Shown here: one piece after another, positions 49,501 through 59,662 of the stretch
Numbering within the stretch: the stretch's first letter is position 1
Layout of the letters: each line of letters begins with the position of its first letter
NCBI GenBank assembly: GCA_905221605.1
Contig: CAJNDS010000249.1
Span: forward strand, 82,501 to 146,500
From: Symbiodinium natans
Taxonomy: Eukaryota > Sar > Dinophyceae > Suessiales > Symbiodiniaceae
Direction of reading: 5' to 3'
DNA: 64,000 nt
Translations under genes and position numbers: made by a program
The notes under the pieces: model-generated
What the model saw: only the letters and a program-made list of their open reading frames with translations
Told to the model about the DNA's origin: nothing
Database searches by the model: none

Positions 49501-50598
49501 ATTCTCGCTCTTAGCTTTCCGGTGGTGAGATGAGTTGTGGCTTGGGGCTCGCCTAAAGAGGCCGGAAAGCCCCGAACCATCACTAAACCGTCCAGACCTC
49601 CCCAAGTTCTGAAGACGCTGCCTGCGTTGGGGCCGGGGTCACCGCGCTTGGGGCCGGCGCCTCCTGAGAACAGCACACTTGAACCCACAAGGTAGTTCAG
49701 CGGCTTGGGATGGATTGCAGAGGCGTTAGTGTCCGTGCTTTGTGAAGGATTCTTGCATCGGAACTGTCATCGAGCAGCTCAGGGATTCGGGTCGGGGGCT
49801 CAGGTCTTTGAGAGTATGGGGGGTGCACGCTCCCATTGTGAAAGCGATAAGCCCCGCCAAGAGCTTCCCGACAAAACCTCCGAATAGCTTTGGCCTCAGC
49901 GGCTCCGAGCAGACAACGCTGTACATTCTACACGATGCCTACGTCCTGAAGCGCCAAACGCCAAAGAAATCCATCAATTTTCGAAGCACTTTGTTGACAC
50001 GCCCCCACCGTATCCCGGCGTGGGGCCTGTGATGGGGCACTAGCTCTTACAAAAGCGTAAGAAGCAAGTGTTGCCCATTGCTTAGCTCAACAACCCTCCC
50101 AGAGCCTTCCAGGCTTCAGAAAAGCTGCCCCATGCCATTTGAGTCAAAATCGAGGGGTTGCCTCCCAAGAGCCTCATGTTTTGACCCAAAACGACCCGCC
50201 CAACATGTGCTGAGGCTCCACGCATGGATACTGTCTGCTGTATAGACATGTTTGTCGTTCTTGTACTGTTTTTGTTGGGGGATAGGGGGTTTTTGTTGCG
50301 GCGCTTGGGCGTATTCTCGCTCTTAGCTTTCCGGTGGTGAGATGAGTTGTGGCTTGGGGCTCGCCTAAAGAGGCCGGAAAGCCCCGAACCATCACTAAAC
50401 CGTCCAGACCTCCCCAAGTTCTGAAGACGCTGCCTGCGTTGGGGCCGGGGTCACCGCGCTTGGGGCCGGCGCCTCCTGAGAACAGCACACTTGAACCCAC
50501 AAGGTAGTTCAGCGGCTTGGGATGGATTGCAGAGGCGTTAGTGTCCGTGCTTTGTGAAGGATTCTTGCATCGGAACTGTCATCGAGCAGCTCAGGGAC
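46600..50598. repeat. Tandem array of five ~0.8-kb units
   Basis: The landmark ggcttgggatggattgcag recurs near 47321, 48135, 48891, 49702 and 50514 (spacings 814, 756, 811 and 812 bp). Units are nearly identical; unit 3 lacks 58 bp between aaacacc and gtggggcctg. The array starts inside a unit near 46600 and stops abruptly at cagctcaggga (50597). Each unit has a plus frame (60-156 codons) and a minus frame (108-128 codons), neither with a recognisable domain; frames are broken differently in different units, so coding is unproven. Dinoflagellate genes are often tandemly arrayed, but this may equally be a satellite. Confidence 0.9.
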
Positions 50599-51633
50599 TG
50601 GTATGTTACCGGCATTGGGGCCTTCAGGTTCTCTGCAGCCCAAGGACTCAAGGCCAATGGGCACTCCAATAGAATACCATAACATAAAGAATTAAATGGA
50701 TTAGCACCTGCTGGCTGCATGTCAGCGCACTGCAGAACTCACGACCTTTGCGTGCAAGCTTTACCAGTCCGAGGACAAACCTGAACTCAACTGATCAAAT
50801 ATGATCAACAATCTCAACCTTCTCAGAGAACACGCCACAATATCCTAAAGCAGATTCCGCCCACTCCCCAATGCCCCAATGGACCCGAAACACCGAAACC
50901 CTCTTCGGGATTCTTCGAGCCTTTGGGCGCGTCTCTGCCTCTCCAAACGCGCGGGGCATGGCCTCGCAACAGGGGCGGGGGGGGGGGGTCGCTTCCAACA
51001 AAAACCACCAGCACTTTCTTAAAATGGTGGAAATGCTGGGGCTGATAGCAAACCGCACCTTTGTTTGTGAAGGGCGCGTTGCAGTGTTGATTCTCTGCTT
51101 CATCATGTTGAGTTTCTTTGTCTTTTTACGTGGGCACATGTGCTCCATGGCAGCAGGCCGTTGAACATAATATCCAATACTTCGGCTCTGAGAACACCGG
51201 GGCAGCATGCAGAACAACCGCCTTCTCTCACAAAGAAGTGGCGGGGAAGAAAAACACTTTTCTCCTCGCTGGGTGTGTGTGTGTGTGTGTGCCACCTTGA
51301 CACATACCAGTAAACGAAAGGGGAGACAGTCCGGCAGTCTCAGTCTCATTTCCTTCTCTGTCAGTCTCTGGTAGGGCCTCTCTCTGCTTAGGTGCAGAGT
51401 TCGCTCCTGTGCCTCCTTGTCGGGCTGTTGCCTGACCGCTCAAGTAGTTTCTTTGTCCTGGCCCCTGGGCAACTTAGGTCTGCTGAGGAATTTTCTCCTC
51501 GTTTTCGGCCTGCCTTTTGGCTAAGGCACTCTTCGTCAGGGCTTCGGCCCTCAGCCAAGGATTTGGAGGTGTTTGGCCTCCGTTCCCCCTTCCTCTTTGT
51601 GCCGGGCTCGATTCGGGAGTCCGTCATGTCAAA

Positions 51634-51666
<33 letters not shown>

Positions 51667-53590
51667 TCCTTGCCTGACGGTCGTTCGCATGCCTTCCTCC
51701 TTGCCCCCGCTCTCGGATCTGCATTCCCAAGTTCTTGCTTCTTTGTTTCTGGTTTCCTCCTCGCATACGTTACACACAAGATCGGGGCATGTGAGGGTTC
51801 TCTTGGAGAAGCGCAAGGGTCTTGGAGTCAATTGAGAGTCGTGCACAGGACTCTGTTCTCTCACGTGAACTTGCGCTTGCCTTTCCGAGGCAAGTCGCAG
51901 AATCCAAGTTCATGCTGTGCATATGAATCCATTTGAACCCAGCTGTGCAGCAAGGCCTTGGGTCCCTTCTCAGATCCCTTCGTATCACATCTCTTTGTTT
52001 TGAATCTCAGGGGTTGTCGCTCGTCTGCTTTCCGTCCTATAGGCGTCTGTCTAGGTCTGTCTGTGTCCGTATGAAGGCATACATCTTTGTGCATGTACTT
52101 GTATTCGGAACGGTTGTCTTTGCTGTCTTCGTGAGTGCGGCTCTGTGTTGCGCAGCTATCCGGGTGCTGTACCTGAAGCATCGAGGTGCACAGTTTTCCG
52201 AACGTGCAGATGCCAAACCTCAAAGCCGAAATAAACAAAAGCCAGAAACAGTTTCGCCTCGGCATCGTGCGTGATGAGTCGGAGATAGGCCTGCGAGAGC
52301 CGCGAGAGCTGGCAGTGATGGCAGAAAAGGTGGTGTGACACGATGAGTGCGGAAGAGTTGTTTCAGCTCTCGGGTTACAAATACCTGGAACCCAGAGGCG
52401 GCGCCAAAGTATGAACCGACCGTACCCCCTTCCACCCCTCCAGCACCTGCCACATCTCCTATATTCTACCGTTGTTACCCTCGAATTTTGTTACCCCCTG
52501 CTGCCTCGTAGCTAGTGCCCAACAGCTCGACGTGCTTCTGCAGTGTCCGGGTCGTGGCTCCTTTCGCCTCCAGCTGATCTTCGGAACTTAAGAAGCACGT
52601 GTGATCGTGCGAACATGTGCTAGATGCGCGCACCGCGCCCCACTGTGACAATAGAACTCCGCCCCGTGATCTAAAGTGACTCTAGAGCTCAGCCTCGTGA
52701 GAACTCCATAGGTGCAAGAGCGCTGTTTGGGGAATGTGTATAACCTTTGTTTCCTGGAATTACAGAATGACTTATAATGTGGGCTTAGATGTTGTACTGT
52801 ATTTGGATCATGGTCAAACTGTCTTTCGGACAGTGCGAGGTGTGAGGCTTACCTTGCAAACAAGTTTCAGGCTGCCTTGATTGCCTAGGAGGCATGATTC
52901 AGGACCTTCAAACCAATGGGGATATGCTGGGGCTTGAAGTAATGCGGGGCCCGCGGCACGCGGGCGTCCTTCGGATCAGAGGGTCTGTCGAATTTGGGGG
53001 GTCTCAGTCTGTTCATAAGCTATATCTGGAGCCCCGGCGCATGAAGTCGACACTCACGCTTCTCAGCCTGCTGAAAGCTGATCCCCAAGGAGATCATATA
53101 CGCCATGTAACGCTGCAGAAACGGCGTCATGACCACCTGACAGAACAGGTGTGTGTGTGTGGCCGGGCTTTTAGGGAGTATACTTGCATTCTTCGTTCAC
53201 GGCCGCGGCTGGGATGCTTCAAACGAAGGCAGGGGGTCCAAGTTTCTCACAACGTCAATGCTTCTGCTAGAGCTGCTAGAGGCAACCCACGTTCATGTCT
53301 GAACGATAGCTGTGTCGCACCACGCTCCAAAATATTTGTTGACGTGTTGAATCTTGTTGAAAACATGCGGAAGGAAGATGCTGCATTGCGAATTGCCACA
53401 CGACCTTCATATATGAGCCCCAGCAGCCCCAAATGCGTTCAAATGCGTTCAATGCCTTGGTGCGCAATGCTCCTTGGCAGCGTGCTCTGTCAAATGTGGC
53501 AGCTCATTGGCTGCGCGGCTGTGCGGGATCGACACTTTGGGAGTGTGCTGAAATTTGGAAACTTCGCGGGAACTGCGAAGGACTTTGCGG
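50599..53590. other. No recognised gene; simple repeats
   Basis: (GT)n at 51271-51291 and (ATC)n at about 51637-51666. A plus frame at 51933-52274 contains a hydrophobic stretch (VHVLVFGTVVFAVFVSAAL) that could be a membrane helix but has no other support. A 263-codon plus frame (52894-53685) is the longest here; it has no recognisable domain and its 3' end overlaps, on the other strand, the better supported cysteine-rich exon. Confidence 0.45.
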
Positions 53591-53591
53591 G

Positions 53592-54018
53592 CTACCTCCA
53601 CACCTCCAATCGGCAGGCGGTGCAGTCAGTTCCCCGCCAGCTGTACATGTTAGAGGTTCCGCAATGTCGAAACACAGAGCAGTAGCTTGTGCAAACGCCC
53701 TTCTGCAATGGAATGCCGCCGTCCCCACTGCCTCCATCACGGCAGTTCGGAGAGTAGCACTTGCTGTCGCATCTTCTGGATGGCACCAGGACTGTGCCGC
53801 ATGAAGTGCAGTCGACAGAACCTTGAAACTTATAGGCGGCCGAGGTACCACAAAATCCGAAGCTGGAGCCGTGGTGTGCGCACTTGCCGTCCACCAATGC
53901 CACCCCACCATCCCCCCCGCCGGCTCTGCAACGCTCACATTGTGATGGACAACCCGTTGAGGAGATTTCGTCTGCTACTGTCTGCACCTCACAAAATCCA
54001 CAACATCTGGGCTTGCAG
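53592..54018 (-). CDS. Probable exon with two cysteine-rich (hevein-like?) repeats
   Basis: The minus-strand open frame contains two tandem modules of about 45-50 residues. Both read GGDGG or SGDGG, (V/I)xLxxGxC, x(5)-F-x2-CGTS-x2-Y, then DCTxC; the first has a Gly where the second has Cys (HHGS versus SYCS). The frame is also Cys-rich upstream of the modules (CRCLCKPRCCGFC, from about 54015). The CxxF..CGTS..Y spacing is reminiscent of chitin-binding hevein-type domains, but I cannot assign the family. There is no convincing start Met. A gag|gtgtgg near 53600, just before the stop, is a plausible splice donor, so this is better read as an internal exon of a larger, probably secreted, protein. 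Conservation between the modules is the main evidence that the frame is real. Confidence 0.5.
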
Positions 54019-54035
54019 AGACATCGACACGTAGA

Positions 54036-55383
54036 TCAGAAGTTCAGATATGGGTGCGCAGGACCTGTAAAACCACGACCTACTGTGTAAGACTATAATT
54101 ATAATACGTAAGCAGGCGTGTGAAGCATGGTTGTAAATCCGCCGAGGCCGGGCCGTCGGTGTCTGGGTCGCATCCAGCAGGTACCCATAGGTACCCCACT
54201 GCCAACAGCCAGATTGCACCCCTTTCTTTGGCCCCCAAATCCTGGTCTATACATGAGCCTGTGTGCTACAGCAGGATCCCGAAAACGAATGATTGCGAAA
54301 CATCTCAACACCCTGAATCTAACAGCACCTTCACAGTGCGCAATCTCCGGTTTGGGTTGCCTCGCCGCTGGGCATGAAAAGTCGCCTCGGCTTCCGGCCG
54401 AAATGTCTAGAACAACCTTCCCCCTTCCCAACCCTCCCCCAACTAAAACTTATTTGTACGCCCTGCTTTGGACCTCCAGGGACCCCTCCTTCAAACCCCA
54501 GACCCTCCTACCTCCTGAACTCATGACGTGCATGGTGACATATACAGTATGGCTTGGCTTTTGTCTGCGATGCGCTACACTCCGAGTTGGGCTCGGCCGT
54601 ACAATCCGCCGAGGCCTTGGGCCGCCCGCCGTGGACAGGTTTGCGCCCCTTTATTTTGCACTTTGTGGCCTGAAATGGGTACCCCCCAGCCGACAAGTGT
54701 CCGGGAGCAAACGGTGCGTCACCCCGCCCCCCCACCCCTCACCTCCGGGCCACCCCCCCACCCCACCTGCCCCCAGCCCCCTGGTTTGGGTTGCCTTGTT
54801 ACAGAAGCAGGCCGAGGCGGGTCGCGTAGCGTTGAAATTATATTGCTGCACAAGGGGGCCACGCTTCGGAGATGATAAAGGATCAAGATGCAAAATTCGA
54901 TCCCCACCAAGCAATGGTGCCCAGGGACCCGTGGTGCTGCAAGGCTTGTAGGGCACACGAGGAATCAGCGTGTAAGCAGTCATCATCATTGGGCAGGGTA
55001 CTGGTGATCCTTGGCAATCACAGCCCACAACCGAAACCAAGCTACAGAACTCAGGGTACAGCTACATAAAACTTGGCCGGTAGGGCCGGTAGGGCACTGT
55101 GAAGGTTTCTTCTCGCAAAGGCCGTGACATGACCTCCGTGACCTCCGTATCGGTTGTTTCCGCAAGCGCAAGGCTGGTGCGAAAAAGCCACCCACAGCAA
55201 AATCAAGGCCACGGGGGCATGCAAAAAATGAAGCACGATCGGTGCTGTAGGTCCCGGAAGCTTGGGAGCCTACGCAATTGGCATTTATACATGCTTGCGC
55301 CAAATGTGCACAGCAGCTGACATGGCCTGACGGTCGGCTCAGACGGATATCCATCCTCTCTCTCTCTCTCTCTCTCATTTCGT
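54036..55383. other. No recognised gene; dispersed repeat copy B
   Basis: Short frames only, apart from a 274-codon plus frame (54127-54951) that runs through the dispersed repeat and C-rich DNA and has no domain. A (CT)n run lies at about 55356-55376 just outside the retroelement LTR. Confidence 0.45.
54602..54840. repeat. Dispersed repeat, copy B
   Basis: Edges caatccgccgaggcc (54602) and ggccgaggcgggtcgcgtag plus cgttgaaatta (54810-54840) match copy A at 8856-8995. The interior differs and is longer. Confidence 0.65.
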
Positions 55384-55782
55384 TGCACCGCGGCCTCTTG
55401 GATTTCCCGCTTGGCGGAGGCAGCATCTACGGACCTTAAAGCTGAAGGCCAGAAATAAAGAGTCGGACAGAGAACGGCTCCGCATGTTGGTACTGAATGT
55501 CGTGGTCATCATCGGGATGGGAGGCAACAGGCATGGAATGATCAGCCATGGCGAATTCAAGGGAGTCGTTTCTTTCCTTCACGAGCATGACAAGTAAGCC
55601 TGTTTTGGCTAGTTCGGGAGTGCTCATACGTACATCTGTGCACACCGTATGAGGAAAGCTTCTGCTTATCACTCCAAGAAAAGGCGACCAAATGTCGCAT
55701 GCCGCGCTCATCCTGAGCCTTCGAACGTTCCGGCGATAAGCATCACATCTGCCCAAAGCTTTACATGGCAGGGGTTTTAACA
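55384..55782 (-). repeat. Putative 3' LTR of the copia element
   Basis: Immediately after the polypurine tract the minus strand reads TGTTAAAACCCC, a typical copia LTR start (TGTTA). The start at 55782 is well supported. The other end is not certain: I place it near the gcaacg preceding the (GA)n run at about 55376, giving roughly 400 bp. The 5' LTR lies outside the window, so the boundaries cannot be confirmed by comparison. A minus open frame of about 130 codons through it is not considered coding. Confidence 0.55.
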
Positions 55783-55793
55783 CTCCTCCTTGA
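55783..55793 (-). other. Polypurine tract (plus-strand primer) of the copia element
   Basis: The minus strand reads tcaaggaggag directly before the LTR start TGTTAAAA, 29 bases after the end of the polyprotein frame. Position and composition fit the copia plus-strand priming site. Confidence 0.7.
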
Positions 55794-55821
55794 AGTGTCC
55801 GCCAGGATGCTTCACACCAAT

Positions 55822-56778
55822 TCACATGGTCCTTGCCGGGTAAAGCTGTCGCCCTCCATTCAAGCAGCAGCTACACATAGTTCGCTGAGAAACCTGCGAT
55901 GCTTTTCTCAAACCCCAGCAATCTCGGTGTATGTGAACGTGCTCGCCATTGGTGGTTGTGAAGTAGGGTCCTGTTGGTGGGACCGGTATCTCCTTGACAA
56001 TCTCGCGGACCTCGGGCACTCGAATCTCCTTCACCACCTCGCTAATCTCCACTCTGGTCGGAGCTGAATTCACTAACCTCGTCATTCCCATGTTGCACTG
56101 CACCTCTTGGTCCTTCATCACGATTGGGGCCTTGTCCTGCACATGGTCCTGTAGCTGCTCAGCCAATTCCTCCTCAACCATGTTCCTTAAACGCTCCAAT
56201 CTTCGAAGGCGGCGAGGGTCATGGTGACGTTTCCACCATTGGCTGGCCTTCTTGCACCCCCATCGGATCAATTCCCATATCACCAACAGCAGCGCTCCCA
56301 CCATGGCCATAATGACGTAGAACTCGAAAGATCCACCCAACTGCAATGGTACCTCCAGGTCTTCGCCCTTTGATCCACAAATCCAACCACACAACAGGAT
56401 GATTCGAAGAATCTTCGCCTTGATCCCCTCTGAAGATTGCCTTCCCAGTTGCCAAAGCTCACACAAGTCAGAATGACGCTGGCGGGGCAGACATTTTGTT
56501 AATAAGTCTGCCTTCTGCACCTCACCTCTGCAATGAAGCACACGTAGTTCTCCACGGCCCACTTGTTCCCTGAGGTAACTTGCCCTGCCTTTGAGATGCC
56601 GGGTCCTCCAGGACCCGGCTCCGTCGGAGCCCAGGCTTACCGTGGCCTGATTATCAACGTGTAGTTCCAGGACCGGAACCACAATTCCAAGCTGCCGCAC
56701 CACGGATGTGATTGATCGGGCTAGCACCACGCTGTCGATCGCCGCAACCAACTCGCATTCTGCGGTCGACAGAGTAAT
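55822..56778 (-). CDS. Copia RNase H C-terminal half plus membrane/His-Cys tail
   Basis: Begins with the RNase H motif ITLSTAECELVAA (catalytic Glu), followed (numbering from the LVAAID leucine) by D33 in HVDNQATV, RTRHLKGRASYLREQV (50-64) and D82 in KADLLTKCLP, all standard for copia RNase H. The frame then continues well past the usual end: a hydrophobic segment (about 144-163, FYVIMAMVGALLLVIWELI), a basic stretch (WWKRHHDPRRLRRLERLR), an acidic coiled-coil-like region (190-207), repeated VxEVVKEI/VREIVKEI words (about 235-255) and a terminal motif HVHIHRDCWGLRKA..CSCC (271-296) that could bind metal. The first half of RNase H lies at 58831-59499, separated by a 2-kb insertion. The tail could be a membrane-associated, envelope-like or nucleic-acid-binding appendage; its function is unknown. 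Confidence 0.9.
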   Translation of the reverse strand: MTLSTAECELVAAIDSVVLARSITSVVRQLGIVVPVLELHVDNQATVSLGSDGAGSWRTRHLKGRASYLREQVGRGELRVLHCRGEVQKADLLTKCLPRQRHSDLCELWQLGRQSSEGIKAKILRIILLCGWICGSKGEDLEVPLQLGGSFEFYVIMAMVGALLLVIWELIRWGCKKASQWWKRHHDPRRLRRLERLRNMVEEELAEQLQDHVQDKAPIVMKDQEVQCNMGMTRLVNSAPTRVEISEVVKEIRVPEVREIVKEIPVPPTGPYFTTTNGEHVHIHRDCWGLRKASQVSQRTMCSCCLNGGRQLYPARTM

Positions 56779-56795
56779 CCCTGGCGGTCCGCCGA

Positions 56796-56815
56796 CGTGG
56801 CTACCTTGTCCTTTG
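56796..56815. repeat. 20-bp direct repeat, left flank of the insertion
   Basis: cgtggctaccttgtcctttg, identical to 58826-58845. A diverged third copy (cgtggtaacctagtccttt) lies at 56824-56842. Confidence 0.95.
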
Positions 56816-58825
56816 CCATCGGACGTGGTAACCTAGTCCTTTATGAACTCTGGGATTTCCAATACCTTTAGAAGATGAACGTCGGAGGTTTTGCAGAGTT
56901 TCACGTCATATTTCCGACTTCGGCGCTGATTTCTTCAAGCCAGATCGATCTCTGCATCGGTTCTAGGTGCTGTCTGATTCCCACCAAGCAAAGCAGAACA
57001 AACAATAGCTGTAGCTGCTGTCCTTGCGATAGTGGTGACATTGGTGCTCTGCAGGCCTGGTAGGCTCCAGGCACATGTCGGTAGTTTGCTCCGATGCTTA
57101 CAGTTGGACCTGTGGGCTCACAAGCAATCGCCCGTATATTTTCCATACTTGAGCCATGTGCTTTGATTTTTGATGCAACAACTTCAAACAAAGGAAATCG
57201 CGATCGTTCATAGCTGGGCATTAGAAAAGATGTGTGCACCAACCCGACACGAACAATTGAACGCAACTTAACTGACTCATAGGGAGCGCGGTCCTGAAAA
57301 GCAAGGTCTTTGCACATGTTCCCTAAACAAACAGGCGCTGGCATGCAGAAGGCAACGCGAGAAATACTCCACACAGACACACATCAGAACGTTCCTAGAC
57401 GTTAACGTACCTTGGATAGCGCTCTTGAGGTTTTTGCACGCTTCAGCAGTGACATCAGATGTATCGAGCAAGCAAAGGAGAAGAAACTTTCCATCAAGCA
57501 CACGTCAGGAAAAGGTCGTTCGGACGAGGTTGCTGAGACAAGTCACGGTCAAATAAGAACTTCACGACACACCCACCTCTGCTTTTCAGGGGTCGGACTG
57601 TGCAGCTGGCTTGGGGTTGAGTGTCAGGACACAGCCTGCGCTCAGTGGAAGGGGGCGAGAAGAACGGGCTTGGGAAAGATTGAGGTTGGCAGGGAAAAGC
57701 TGGCAAAAACACGGAGCCGCGATGTTATTCCGCGAAAGATGAGTTAACAGGAAAAAAACGCGCGTGAAAATCGCGTGAGAACCCCGTGAGAACCCCGTGA
57801 GAACCGCGTGAGAACCCCGTGAAACGACCGTGAATACCCACTTTTTCGGTGAATCGCTCGAGCATGTACAAAATCGCTGCTTCTCTTCTTGGATTCTGAA
57901 AAATCATCCTTTTTTTGGAGCTTGTTGCTGTTTACTTGCAATTTGAGAGTGCAGGAGACATGTATGGGCCCACGCACCCCTCCCCCTTCCCCCCAAAGCC
58001 CCCCACCCCCCCGGTACCCCCCATCCCCCACAAAAAGGCCTCTTCTGGCCCAGACCCCCATTCTGGGCTCGAAACCCTAGGTCTGGGCCAGATGAGGGCT
58101 CATCTTGAGTGGTTCGAGGGGAGGTTAGCAAAATTCGGTTTTTTTGCTTTGGAATTCGTGCCTTGGTGATCGCGCCCCCTGTTGGCTCCTGCAGGTAGGC
58201 AGTGGGACTCCAGCAGAACCCTGCGTAGGAAATTGCCCGAGGTTTTTCCATTTTTGCTGAGCAACCCTGTGAACAACTCACTTTGTGGAGGGAGTGGGCA
58301 AAAACAACATGTTCAGAATTAATTGTAGTCATTCCCCCACCTCCCCCCACAAACTCGTAAAATCCCACAATCCAATGCGTTTGGGGGTACTGTATTTTGG
58401 GTTCTTGGCTTTACACAAAGGGTTCGCCGGGGATGTTTTGAATTTGGGGCATGCAAAGTGTGAGGTAGCGAGGACCCCAGTTATCAATGTCCGATTAATC
58501 ATGATTGAGCGAATGTGCAAGCGTGCAGAGAGGTCGTGACACGGTGTTAGAGCACCATGCACACGCTGAATCCAGGCAAACAAGATCGAAACTCACAAAG
58601 ACTGACGTCTCTCTAAGCCTGCACACATATTCACCAAGCCCCGTATAATGCATATATATATATATATACATACATATATTCTCTATCTCTCGACGACTGC
58701 AGTGCATATTTCTCAGGAAATAAGGCTTCCAAGCTTCCTTTTTGATGATTTCCTTTGCTGCCTCCCTACCCTGTCAACTTTCTTATATTGCGGGGTCAGG
58801 GCTTTCGTGGTCTTTCCCTAACTCC
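56816..58825. other. 2.0-kb insertion or intron-like segment inside RNase H
   Basis: This segment separates the two halves of the copia RNase H and is flanked by perfect 20-bp direct repeats. Its frames match nothing I recognise. It contains an 11-bp tandem repeat (cgtgagaaccc, about five copies, 57764-57826) and a (TA)n tract (58652-58675). On the minus strand each flanking repeat contains acaag|gtagcc, so a GT-AG intron of 2,030 bp (58834 to 56805) could be drawn. Removing it would still leave the two halves out of frame, because the two ITL coding stretches remain 52 bp apart. A long target-site duplication left by a transposon is the alternative reading. Confidence 0.7.
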
Positions 58826-58845
58826 CGTGGCTACCTTGTCCTTTG
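58826..58845. repeat. 20-bp direct repeat, right flank of the insertion
   Basis: Identical to 56796-56815. On the minus strand it truncates the RNase H frame directly after QSFITL, adding DVQRTR and a stop. Confidence 0.95.
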
Positions 58846-59499
58846 GACGTCCAGGGTAATGAAACTCTGCCTTCCGCTTCGCCATGCCACCGGGCATGAG
58901 TAAAGGCATATAGTGGTCCCGGCGCGCGACCTCTGTCCGGTCGGGGCAAACGACGGATCACTGAAGGCTTGGAGGACGGTACCCACCGGATTCAGATGCA
59001 ACTTGTAATCCTTGGTCCGCTGCAGAAAACTCAGAATACGCATTCCAATCTGGGTCACTTTGGCAGGGTTCTTCAGAACTTGGCTGGACATCACCGACAG
59101 ATGGAAAGCCAAGTCAGGTCGGGTGCGTTGCGTTAGCCAAAGTAATTCGCCCGTTATCTTCTGGCCACCCCTGAATTCCTCTGTGGTGTAGGAAGGTCCA
59201 TTGGGATCCCCATCATCATCTTCCATTCCCAGCCATTCACGAGGACAGGGCACCACTCCCAAATGCGTAGGGGGCAGCTGATAGGAACGAATCAGCTCCG
59301 TGATGTAGGCCTCCTGGCTGACGGCATAGTATCCACCCTCGCACAGATGTATTTCACACCCCAGGAACTTTACGGCTCGGCCCAACTCACAAAGCTCCAA
59401 CTCCGAGACCTTCCACTCCTTAGCGATCATCTCCCCCAACGCCAACACCACAGCCCTCTCCACACAGTAGCATGTCATCGACATAGACCAGGACTGCAC
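58831..59499 (-). CDS. Copia reverse transcriptase C-terminal part and start of RNase H
   Basis: The recognisable part begins after the YVDD box: VKFLGCEIHLCEGGYYAVSQ (about 43-62) is the copia FLG.EI region, and GELLWLTQRTRPDLAFHLSV is the conserved G.LLWL..RTRPD block that opens the connection domain. LQAFSDPSFAPTGQRSRAG carries the first RNase H aspartate, followed by PVAWRSGRQSFITL. The frame then runs into the 20-bp repeat and stops; the missing STAECEL continuation is at about 56752-56778. The first 15 or so codons overlap the YVDD fragment in another frame and are not homologous, marking a frameshift near 59465. Confidence 0.9.
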   Translation of the reverse strand: MQSWSMSMTCYCVERAVVLALGEMIAKEWKVSELELCELGRAVKFLGCEIHLCEGGYYAVSQEAYITELIRSYQLPPTHLGVVPCPREWLGMEDDDGDPNGPSYTTEEFRGGQKITGELLWLTQRTRPDLAFHLSVMSSQVLKNPAKVTQIGMRILSFLQRTKDYKLHLNPVGTVLQAFSDPSFAPTGQRSRAGTTICLYSCPVAWRSGRQSFITLDVQRTR

Positions 59500-59662
59500 C
59501 GAGGATATCGTCTTTTCCTTCCGTGTGCACAGTCCACAGGTTCGGCTCGATATCCCCTTGACGAAGAAAGATGGTGCAGCCGTTCACGGTGGTGGAGAGG
59601 GTCTTCAACACTTTGTCCCGATACTGCGACAGGCCCTGGTAAGTCGCCATTTTTCGGAACAA
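59420..59662 (-). pseudogene. Reverse transcriptase palm fragment with YVDD
   Basis: Contains YRDKVLKTL, EPNLWTV and AVLVYVDDMLLCG; the YVDD catalytic box sits at about 59474-59485. It is in a different frame from both neighbours. The region between PPGVLILLG in the upstream frame and YRDKVLK here is shorter than expected, and the usual copia ALYGLRQSP-like motif is not visible. So, besides frameshifts, a small deletion probably removed it. Confidence 0.85.

Noticed and set aside
46600-50598. CRISPR-like or rDNA/5S-type array
   Set aside because: Units of about 0.8 kb with no short repeat-spacer alternation and no recognisable rRNA, tRNA or snRNA core.
52894-53685. 263-codon plus frame as a gene
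   Set aside because: No recognisable domain, and its 3' end lies opposite the repeated cysteine-rich frame, which is better supported.
55436-55825. 130-codon minus frame downstream of the copia polyprotein
   Set aside because: It lies in the polypurine tract and putative LTR, in a different frame from the polyprotein, and has no domain.
56901-57380. 159-codon minus frame inside the RNase H insertion
   Set aside because: No recognisable motif; not sufficient to name a transposase or other gene in the insert.
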